NCBI GenBank assembly: GCA_005879095.1
Contig: VBLM01000696.1
Location: 1 to 5,162, forward strand
Direction: 5' to 3'
From: Deltaproteobacteria bacterium
GTDB taxonomy: Bacteria; Myxococcota; Myxococcia; Myxococcales; 40CM-4-68-19
Length of the DNA: 5,162 bases
In this document: positions 1 to 5,162 of the stretch, one piece after another
How positions within the stretch are numbered: the first letter of the stretch is position 1
How the letters are laid out: each line of letters opens with the position of its first letter
Position numbers and translations under genes: made by a program
Notes under the pieces: model-generated
Database searches by the model: none
The model's input: only the letters and a program-made list of their open reading frames with translations
Told to the model about the DNA's origin: nothing

Positions 1-619
1 AGCGGGGCAGCTCGCGATCGGCCTGCCGGCGCAACAGATCGGCGTCGTCGCCCAGCTCTTCGCTTCCGAGCATGGCTTCGAGCACCTGCGCGTCGATCTC
101 GAGGTGGAACTGGATGCCCCAGGCGCGCGCGCCGAAACGGAAGGCCTGCAGCGGCGTCATCGTCGACGAGGCGAGCGCTGTGGCTCCCGGGGGCAGCGTG
201 AAGGCGTCGCCATGCCAGTGGAAAGCGACGAAATCGTCGGGCGCTTGCGAGAACAGCGCGTCGTCGCGGGCGGCGGCCGACAACCGCACGCGATAGAAGC
301 CGATCTCCTTCTGCGGCGCCCGGCTCACCGTTCCGCCGAGAGCACTCGCGAGCAACTGGCTGCCGAGGCAGATGCCGAGCACCGGCCGCTCTTCGGCAAG
401 ACACCGTTTCAGCAGACGTACCTCGTCCTGCAGATGTGGGAGCGGGTCGTACGCGCTCATCCCCCCGCCGAGGATGACCAGCGCGTCCGCTTCCGCCGGC
501 ACTCGCTCGCCGGCGAACGTCCGCACCAGCCGCGCGTCGCCGAGCAGAGCGGCGAGCGATCCCGGCCCCTCCGACGGCTCGTGCTGAATCAGCGTCACCA
601 CGGGCCGATGTTCAGTCAC
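1..619 (-). CDS. Class I glutamine amidotransferase (GMP-synthase-like), C-terminus off window
   Basis: Hydrolyses glutamine to supply ammonia; the acceptor substrate is not evident. Reading the minus strand from a GTG at 619-617 gives 206 codons with no stop before the window edge. The protein opens VTEHRPVVTLIQHEPSEGPG, typical of the stand-alone GMP-synthase-like GATase1 family. It has an oxyanion-type loop GGGMSAYD (about residues 51-58), the nucleophile elbow GICLGSQ with Cys84, an FHWHGD motif (133-138) and GIQFHLE with His172 and Glu174. The Cys-His-Glu triad is therefore complete. Family members are usually about 230-250 residues, so only a short C-terminal tail should be missing. The GTG start is chosen because homologues begin a few residues before the first beta strand; no strong ribosome binding site is visible and no in-frame stop lies just upstream. 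It is transcribed divergently from the aminopeptidase. Related enzymes act in nucleotide, polyamine or amino-acid metabolism; I cannot tell which applies here. Confidence 0.9.
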   Translation of the reverse strand, partial: MTEHRPVVTLIQHEPSEGPGSLAALLGDARLVRTFAGERVPAEADALVILGGGMSAYDPLPHLQDEVRLLKRCLAEERPVLGICLGSQLLASALGGTVSRAPQKEIGFYRVRLSAAARDDALFSQAPDDFVAFHWHGDAFTLPPGATALASSTMTPLQAFRFGARAWGIQFHLEIDAQVLEAMLGSEELGDDADLLRRQADRELPR

Positions 620-679
620 CGCAGCCGCGCGCGCAACCTGTCGCCGTCGCCCGGCGGCGGATGCTATGAAGAGCGCCCC
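620..679. promoter_or_regulatory. Short divergent intergenic region
   Basis: These 60 bases separate the minus-strand amidotransferase start from the plus-strand aminopeptidase ATG, so any promoters for both must lie here or inside the opposing gene. I see no convincing -35/-10 pair. A GAAGAG purine run at 668-673, six bases before the ATG at 680, is a plausible weak ribosome binding site and supports that start. A small GC stem (CGCCG at 642-646 with CGGCG at 652-656) could form but is expected by chance at this base composition. Confidence 0.4.
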
Positions 680-1156
680 ATGACCTTCGGCAAGAACTTC
701 CGGCTCCCGCTCGATGTCAGACCCGTTCGCTACAGTGCGCACCTCGCTCCCGATCTCGCCAAAGGCGCGTTCGAGGGGCGGATGGAACTGGAGGTGCGGC
801 TTGAACAGCCACGACGGGAAATTCATCTGCACGCGGTGGGCCTGGAGGTGGGACGAGCGCGAGCGAGGCCCGCCGCCAGAGCGACGGTAAGCGCGGACAG
901 CGAGAGCGAGACCGTCACGCTGGTCTTCCCGGAAGACCTGGCGCCGGGGACGCACGTCCTCGACATCGCCTGGAGCGGCAAGTTCAGCCCCGGACTGCGC
1001 GGGCTCTACCGTGCCGGGCCGCTGGCGGTGACGCAGTTCGAGGCGGCCGATGCGCGGCGGGTGTTTCCCTGCTTCGACGAACCCTTGTTCAAGGCGCGCT
1101 GGTCGATCCAGCTGGTCGGGCTGCCGGACGGCGCTCGGCGGCGGCGTGGGATTTGA
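680..1156 (+). CDS. N-terminal fragment of the M1 aminopeptidase (158 codons before a premature stop)
   Basis: The reading frame from ATG 680 starts MTFGKNFRLPLDVRPVRYSA, the usual beginning of an M1 N-terminal saddle domain (the 'lp..v.P..Y' pattern). It carries GLRGLYR and the conserved CFDEP motif (1070-1084, Cys131), which in intact enzymes precede the substrate-anchoring region. Native sequence stops near base 1132. The frame then runs about eight codons into the inverted copy, ending in an arginine-rich tail and a TGA at 1154-1156. The product would be only the beta-sandwich domain, without metal site or catalytic residues, so it should be inactive and probably unstable. The start is supported by family alignment and the GAAGAG run six bases upstream. 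Longer upstream readings in this frame overlap the antisense of the amidotransferase and look spurious. Confidence 0.75.
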   Translation: MTFGKNFRLPLDVRPVRYSAHLAPDLAKGAFEGRMELEVRLEQPRREIHLHAVGLEVGRARARPAARATVSADSESETVTLVFPEDLAPGTHVLDIAWSGKFSPGLRGLYRAGPLAVTQFEAADARRVFPCFDEPLFKARWSIQLVGLPDGARRRRGI

Positions 1157-1791
1157 GCTCGTCGAAGCGTCGAGCGTCCGCCGTCCGGGCTGCTGCCGCG
1201 ACCACGATGTCGAGGAGGTTCGGATCGACCGAGTGTTTGGCGAGGTAGCGCTGGTACTGCTCCAGCGCGGCGGAGATCGCGGCCGGATCGCGCGCCACCA
1301 GCGCGAGCGCACGCTGCACGGCGGCCCTGCGCAGTCGGCGTTCGTCGCCCTCGCCCGCGCGCGGTTCCCAGCCGAGCTCGGCGCCGGGTCCGGCGAAGAG
1401 GCTGCGGATCCAGGTCTGGAACGGCGTGCGGTCGGCGTCGGCCACGCACCGGTGCTCGAGGTACGAAAGGCGGCCGACGACCTCGTCGAGCACGACGTGG
1501 TCCTCTTCCTCGTGCAATCCGGCGAGAAGATGGAGGAAGCCCTTCAGGGCCTCCTTCGGTATGGCGCCCGCGCGTACCAGCGCCCACTGGTCGGAGACGA
1601 GCCCCATCCGCTCCTCCGGCCGCAGTTCGGGGAGCACGCCGATCAGCCGGCGCAGCAGCTCCGGGTCGTACGCGGTCCGGTAGAACCCGCGCGCGCCGAC
1701 GTTGCCGAGGACCCAGTCGAACTTCGTGGACGGCTCGACGATCTCTTCCTTCTGCGAGAGGAGCACGCGCTGCTCGCGGTCGCCGAGACGC
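1133..1791 (-). repeat. Left arm of a 659-bp perfect inverted repeat (inserted copy)
   Basis: Every stretch I compared between 1133 and 1791 is the exact reverse complement of 3354-2696, with paired positions adding to 4487. Identity stops at both ends: base 1132 is C where the donor would give A, and bases 1792-1793 (CG) differ from the donor's AA. This arm lies inside the N-terminal half of the aminopeptidase but encodes, on the minus strand, the start of the ERAP1_C-like domain. It is therefore the copy, and the right arm is the source. It has no transposase, terminal repeats or target duplication, so it is not an insertion sequence. Confidence 0.95.
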
Positions 1792-3782
1792 CGCCGCTGT
1801 CGAGCTATCTGATCGCGCTCTGCGTCGGTCCGCTCGGCTCGTCGCCGTCCGAAAAAGTGCGCGGCTACGACGTGCGCACCTGGGCGGTGCCGCAGAAGGC
1901 GCAGATGACTGCCTTCGGCCAGAACGTGGCAACCTCGGTGCTGCCGCTGCTCGAGGATTACTTCGGCCAGCCGTACGCGTACGGCAAGGTCGACCAGGTC
2001 GGCGTGCCCGACTTCGAGGCCGGCGCGATGGAGAACGCCGGGTGCATCACGTACCGCGAAGTCGCGCTGCTGCTCGACCCGAAGACCGCGCCGCTCAACG
2101 TGCAGAAGCGCGTGGCGGAAGTGATCACGCACGAGCTGTCGCACCAGTGGTTCGGCAATCTCGTCACGATGGTGTGGTGGGACGACCTGTGGCTCAACGA
2201 GGCCTTCGCCACCTGGATGGCGTACAAGATCGTCGACAAGTGGCGGCCCGAGTGGCGCGTGTGGATGGACTTCGAGGTCGGCAAGGGCTCGGCGCTGCAC
2301 CTCGACGCTCTGAAAAGCTCGCACCCGATCCGCGCCGAGATCCGCAATGCCGAGGAAGCGGGCGAGTCGTTCGACGCCATCACGTACGAAAAGGGCGGCG
2401 CGATTCTGCGGATGATCGAGAGCTACCTCGGCGAGGACGGCTTCCGCGACGGCATCCGCTTGTACATGAAGAAGCATCGCGAGAAGAACGCGACCGCCGA
2501 CGACTTGTGGAGTGCGCTCGCCGAGGCTTCCGGCCAGCCCATCCTCGAGCTGGCCAACGGCTGGATCCGGCAGACCGGCTATCCGCTGGTGACGGTTTCC
2601 GAGCAGCAAGGCAAGATCAAGCTGTCGCAGCGGCGGTTCTTTTCCGACCCGCAGGCGACGCCGGAGCCGACGCAATGGCTGGTGCCGGTCGTCTTGCGTC
2701 TCGGCGACCGCGAGCAGCGCGTGCTCCTCTCGCAGAAGGAAGAGATCGTCGAGCCGTCCACGAAGTTCGACTGGGTCCTCGGCAACGTCGGCGCGCGCGG
2801 GTTCTACCGGACCGCGTACGACCCGGAGCTGCTGCGCCGGCTGATCGGCGTGCTCCCCGAACTGCGGCCGGAGGAGCGGATGGGGCTCGTCTCCGACCAG
2901 TGGGCGCTGGTACGCGCGGGCGCCATACCGAAGGAGGCCCTGAAGGGCTTCCTCCATCTTCTCGCCGGATTGCACGAGGAAGAGGACCACGTCGTGCTCG
3001 ACGAGGTCGTCGGCCGCCTTTCGTACCTCGAGCACCGGTGCGTGGCCGACGCCGACCGCACGCCGTTCCAGACCTGGATCCGCAGCCTCTTCGCCGGACC
3101 CGGCGCCGAGCTCGGCTGGGAACCGCGCGCGGGCGAGGGCGACGAACGCCGACTGCGCAGGGCCGCCGTGCAGCGTGCGCTCGCGCTGGTGGCGCGCGAT
3201 CCGGCCGCGATCTCCGCCGCGCTGGAGCAGTACCAGCGCTACCTCGCCAAACACTCGGTCGATCCGAACCTCCTCGACATCGTGGTCGCGGCAGCAGCCC
3301 GGACGGCGGACGCTCGACGCTTCGACGAGCTCAAATCCCACGCCGCCGCCGAGCTCGATCCGGCAGCCAAACGCCGCTACCTGCACGCGCTGGCGATGGT
3401 CGAGCACCACGAGCTGGTGCCGCGCGCAGTCGAGCTCGCGCTCGACGACTTCGTTCAGATGCAGGACTTCGCCTCGTACCTCGGCACGCTCCTCGCAAAC
3501 CGCGCCACCCGCGAAGCCGCCTGGCATCTGATGCAGTCCCGCTGGGACGCCGTCCGCAAAAAGGGCGACTCCCCGATGATCCTCCGCCGCATGGTCGAGG
3601 CCCTCGGCAGCCTTCCCGAGCGCTCGCATCTGGTGGCGGTCGAAAAATTCCTCGCCGAGCATGAGCTCACGCCGGCGAAGCAGGCCGTGGCTCAGACGCT
3701 GGAGCGTTTGCGTATGGACGTGGCCCTCCGCGAACGCCTGCTACCCGATATCGGCGCCTGGCTACATCAGGGTGCCCACTAA
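1792..3782 (+). CDS. Catalytic and C-terminal part of the M1 aminopeptidase (no native start codon)
   Basis: This is the main body of the enzyme. The exopeptidase motif GAMEN lies at 2022-2036. The zinc site HELSH is at 2130-2144, followed after exactly 18 residues by the third ligand in NEAF (Glu codon 2199-2201). The transition-state tyrosine of the AITYEKG motif is at 2385-2387. All catalytic residues are therefore intact. From about 2690 onward the sequence matches the ERAP1_C-like helical domain, with the typical pattern GNVGARGFYRTAYD followed by a LRPEERMGLVSDQWAL segment, ending at TAA 3780-3782. The frame stays open upstream to an ATG at 1050, but codons between 1133 and 1791 are antisense of the inverted copy, and those before 1133 are out of frame with the native N-terminus. 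A predicted protein starting at 1050 (910 residues) therefore has about 245 N-terminal residues that are not real enzyme sequence. The stop is 47 bases from the convergent membrane-protein gene. Confidence 0.85.
2696..3354 (+). repeat. Right arm of the 659-bp perfect inverted repeat (native donor)
   Basis: This segment is in its expected place in the aminopeptidase. It encodes, in frame, the end of the region after the catalytic domain and the first part of the ERAP1_C-like domain, ending at the SHAAAE stretch. The reading frame runs smoothly in and out of it, so it is the original. A spacer of 904 bp (1792-2695) holding GAMEN, HEXXH and the catalytic tyrosine separates the arms. Recombination between the arms would flip the catalytic core. 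Confidence 0.95.
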
Positions 3783-3829
3783 GCGGCGCGGCTCGATCAT
3801 GGACTAAGCCAAGGACCTCGACGCGGGTG
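3783..3829. other. Convergent intergenic gap without a visible terminator
   Basis: These 47 bases lie between the aminopeptidase stop and the stop of the minus-strand membrane protein. Termination for both genes would be expected here, but I see no stable GC hairpin followed by a T-run on either strand. Confidence 0.4.
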
Positions 3830-4087
3830 TCAGTGCTGGCCGATAAAGACAATCGCTGCGGCAACGAGATTTAGAAGGGATGCGACTCGAAGGAAGACAG
3901 CCAAGTATGCCGACTCGTTGCGGGAGCGGCGCCAGGAGATGTAACGCGATTCCAAATATCCCGGAAATCCATAGCGTAACCAAGAAATCGGTATCCCCGC
4001 CGAACGCAACCTGAGATACAGCGCTACGCTGCTACCGACTTCCAGAAGCACGGCACCTGCAAACCAAACTGCCACGACTGGGATCAT
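3830..4087 (-). CDS. Small hypothetical membrane protein with two transmembrane helices (85 aa)
   Basis: I do not recognise a family. The protein from ATG 4087-4085 begins MIPVVAVWFAGAVLL. It has a hydrophobic helix at about residues 4-25 (with a buried Glu16), a basic central loop (about 26-60, seven arginines, with a GFPGYLESRY stretch) and a second hydrophobic helix at about 62-82, ending FIGQH. Charge distribution predicts the loop in the cytoplasm and both termini outside. The layout loosely recalls other short two-helix proteins such as UspB, but I see no diagnostic motif and make no such call. The ATG at 4087 is preferred because it starts right at the first helix and has an AAGG run upstream. 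The frame stays open to a GTG at 4219, adding 44 polar residues, so a longer 129-residue form is possible. G+C is about 50-57% over most of it, clearly lower than the neighbours, which suggests a different origin or weak constraint. It is convergent with the aminopeptidase. Confidence 0.6.
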   Translation of the reverse strand: MIPVVAVWFAGAVLLEVGSSVALYLRLRSAGIPISWLRYGFPGYLESRYISWRRSRNESAYLAVFLRVASLLNLVAAAIVFIGQH

Positions 4088-4250
4088 GGCATCGCCTTGA
4101 CTACCGGCATTTTGGTGCTCAGGCTGCGCGCTGTGCCAAAATTGGAGGATGCCGGGCAGATCGCGGATGGCCCCCAGCAACATGTCCATCGCGGCATCTC
4201 TGCGTTCCTCGGCTTCCACTGCGAGACGGTGTCGTGGTCCAGTGCAGGAC

Positions 4251-4280
4251 TTAATATCGCTTCATCTTTTTTTCATTCAA
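4251..4280 (-). promoter_or_regulatory. Candidate sigma70-type promoter for the small membrane protein
   Basis: On the minus strand TTGAAT (4280-4275) resembles a -35 box. After 17-18 bases that include an A7 tract, ATATTA/TATTAA (4257-4251) resembles a -10 box. This is the only AT-rich promoter-like patch in the window. Transcription would start near 4244, leaving a leader of about 25 bases to the GTG at 4219 or about 157 bases to the ATG at 4087. The match is four of six at each box, so this is a suggestion only. Confidence 0.35.
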
Positions 4281-4455
4281 GTGTCGTTTTCTGTTGACGA
4301 GCTTTGGCGCGATCTCGTCTCGCGATCCGCATGACGCGCCGGCGGTGCCGTCTCGAGCCCGCAGATGCGCGCTCGGCGTTGCATTTGCTCGGCGTCGTTC
4401 ACGGGCCGTCGCGGCTGCGAAATCGCGTGGACGCGCGTCTGCGGCGCTCGGAAAA

Positions 4456-4470
4456 CGTCGTGCTACGACG
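4456..4470 (+). other. Small hairpin just before the HNH-family start codon
   Basis: CGTCGT (4456-4461) and ACGACG (4465-4470) pair perfectly around a three-base loop, ending five bases before the ATG at 4476. It occupies the place where a ribosome binding site would be, and no clear Shine-Dalgarno is present. It could modulate initiation, but a six-base stem is short and may be chance. Confidence 0.25.
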
Positions 4471-4475
4471 GCGTC

Positions 4476-5162
4476 ATGAATACTCTTCAATCTCTGTCGA
4501 ATCGGCAACTGCTGGATGCCACCCGCGCACTGGCAAGGCATGCATGTGAAGTCGAGGCCGACCTGCTCGTCCATCTGGCCGAGATCGACGAGCGCAAGCT
4601 CTACCTCGAATCGGCTTTCCCATCGTTGTTCGCATTTTGCGTCGGCGAGCTCGCGTTCTCCGAGGATGCCGCGTACAGCCGCATTCTGGTCGCGCGCGCC
4701 GCGCGCCGGCTGCCGGCCGTGATCAACGCACTGCGATCGCATCGCGTGCACCTCACCGGCCTGCGTCTGCTCGTACCCCATCTGACCGCCGAGAACTGCG
4801 AAGCGGTGCTCACTCGCGCCACGGGGAAATCGAAGCGCGAGGTCGAGGAGCTAGTCGCCCGCCTCGCGCCACAACCGCCCGTCGCGGCGCTCGTGCGCAA
4901 GGTGCCGGCGGCGCCGACCGCACCGCCGCCCTCGCCGGTATTGCCGATGATAGTCGCGCCCGCACCGCCGCCGCGGCCTGTCGTCCGGCCGCTGGCGAAC
5001 GATTCCTGGAAGGTCCAGTTCACGGCGAACGACTTGTTCCGGAACAAGTTGCGGACCGCGCAGGACCTGCTGCGCCATCGCGTCCGCGACGGCGATCTCG
5101 CGGCGATCTTCGAGCGGGCGCTCGACGTGCTCATCGAGCGCATGAAGAGGGAGCGCTTCGCG
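4476..5162 (+). CDS. HNH-endonuclease-family protein, N-terminal 229 residues (C-terminus off window)
   Basis: The frame from ATG 4476 is open to the window edge. It begins MNTLQSLSNRQLLDATRALA and shows the layout I know from a family of predicted HNH nucleases common in myxobacterial and related genomes. An alpha-helical N-terminal domain (about 1-130) contains a LYLESAFPSLFAFC segment, a helical AAYSRILVARAARRLP motif and KSKREVEELVARLAPQPP (about 118-135). A proline- and alanine-rich linker follows (about 141-172), then a WKVQFTAND segment and a helical QDLLRHRVRDGDLAAIFERALD region (about 178-229). In full-length members a Cys-containing HNH domain follows; it lies beyond the window, so nuclease activity is inferred and not seen. 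The ATG is preferred because the family usually starts with this 'M..L.sLs...LL' pattern. No strong ribosome binding site is visible. The cellular role of the family is unclear to me; copies often occur several times per genome. No partner gene is visible here. Confidence 0.8.
   Translation, partial: MNTLQSLSNRQLLDATRALARHACEVEADLLVHLAEIDERKLYLESAFPSLFAFCVGELAFSEDAAYSRILVARAARRLPAVINALRSHRVHLTGLRLLVPHLTAENCEAVLTRATGKSKREVEELVARLAPQPPVAALVRKVPAAPTAPPPSPVLPMIVAPAPPPRPVVRPLANDSWKVQFTANDLFRNKLRTAQDLLRHRVRDGDLAAIFERALDVLIERMKRERFA

Larger units (their letters stand above)
680..3782 (+). pseudogene. M1 family zinc aminopeptidase gene, disrupted by an inverted copy of its own 3' half
   Basis: M1 metallopeptidases remove N-terminal amino acids from peptides. 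All regions of a PepN/puromycin-sensitive/ERAP-type enzyme are present, but not in one correct frame. The N-terminal beta domain reads from ATG 680 in one frame up to about 1132. Bases 1133-1791 are the exact reverse complement of 2696-3354. The catalytic and C-terminal domains then read from about 1792 to the TAA at 3780-3782 in a different frame. Joining the two native parts gives 151 + 663 codons. Comparison with the family suggests about 30-40 codons are missing between LVGLPDG and TPPLSSY, so the ancestral protein was about 850 residues, normal for this family. The frame change requires a lost segment of 3n+1 bases, which fits about 100. As written, the locus cannot encode a whole enzyme. 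If the inverted block is an assembly or amplification error, the gene in the organism may be intact. Confidence 0.85.
4088..4475. other. Divergent, mostly non-coding region upstream of two genes
   Basis: This stretch of 388 bases lies between the small membrane protein (minus) and the HNH-family gene (plus). Its left part (4088-4219) is an open frame that could extend the membrane protein. Short plus-strand frames here are arginine- or serine-rich and have no recognisable domain. It contains an AT-richer island around 4251-4292 with a seven-T run (4267-4273) and a TTGACG box at 4294-4299 on plus without a clear -10. From about 4300 it returns to high G+C with no RNA gene or repeat that I can identify. 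Confidence 0.45.

Noticed and set aside
72..587. Plus-strand open frames of 74, 350 and 71 codons over the left end
   Set aside because: They are antisense to the clearly coding amidotransferase with a full catalytic triad. Only the portion of the 350-codon frame after 680 is genuine, as the aminopeptidase N-terminus.
1006..1932. 308-codon arginine/alanine-rich frame on the minus strand
   Set aside because: It has low-complexity Arg/Ala/Pro composition typical of GC-rich shadow frames and no domain pattern. It overlaps the inverted arm and native aminopeptidase sequence.
1133..3354. Inverted repeat as an insertion sequence, transposon ends, or CRISPR-like element
   Set aside because: The arms are aminopeptidase coding sequence. 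There is no transposase, no terminal inverted repeat within an arm, no target duplication and no short regularly spaced repeats.
2042..3664. 540-codon plus-strand frame inside the aminopeptidase
   Set aside because: It is an arginine-rich out-of-frame shadow of the real M1 coding frame, which carries all the motifs.
4263..4280. T7 run as an intrinsic terminator
   Set aside because: No GC-rich stem precedes it on the plus strand and no plus-strand gene ends nearby; a promoter spacer on the minus strand is a better reading.
4251..4781. 176-codon minus-strand frame
   Set aside because: Much of it is antisense to the HNH-family gene and it shows no recognisable domain; the plus-strand frame fits a known family much better.
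4601..5143. 180- and 75-codon minus-strand frames at the right end
   Set aside because: Ser/Arg/Gly-rich antisense of the HNH-family coding frame, with a glycine run that mirrors the proline-rich linker.

Overview
This window is GC-rich bacterial DNA. Coding stretches look to be roughly two-thirds G+C, dropping to about 50-57% between 3830 and 4080. The codon bias, a GMP-synthase-like amidotransferase, an ERAP/PepN-type M1 aminopeptidase and an HNH protein of the 'SKREVEELVA...KVQFTA' kind suggest an environmental proteobacterial, myxobacterial or related lineage, possibly a metagenome contig. I cannot name the taxon from this sequence.

Layout from left to right. (1) At 1-619 on the minus strand is a class I glutamine amidotransferase, with its C-terminus cut off by the window edge. 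(2) A 60-bp divergent gap separates it from an M1 zinc aminopeptidase gene on the plus strand, 680-3782. This gene is broken. After about 151 codons it runs into a 659-bp block (1133-1791) that is the exact reverse complement of its own downstream segment 2696-3354. It resumes at about 1792 with the GAMEN and HEXXH catalytic domain and the ERAP1_C-like C-terminal domain. By family comparison, about 30-40 codons were replaced and the reading frame was shifted. (3) At 3830-4087 on the minus strand is a small two-helix membrane protein in a lower-GC patch, convergent with the aminopeptidase. (4) At 4088-4475 is a largely non-coding divergent region holding a plausible sigma70-type promoter for the membrane protein. 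(5) From 4476 to the right edge is the N-terminal 229 residues of a multi-domain protein of an HNH-endonuclease-associated family; the HNH domain itself would lie beyond the window.

The genes do not form an obvious pathway: they alternate in strand and look like independent housekeeping or accessory genes. The outstanding feature is the perfect long inverted repeat inside the aminopeptidase. It is either a very recent double template-switch event (inverted templated insertion with a small deletion) or an assembly or amplification chimera. It also makes two long but misleading reading frames, 910 codons on plus and 857 on minus, that an automatic annotator could accept. I do not see convincing evidence of a new defence or mobile system.
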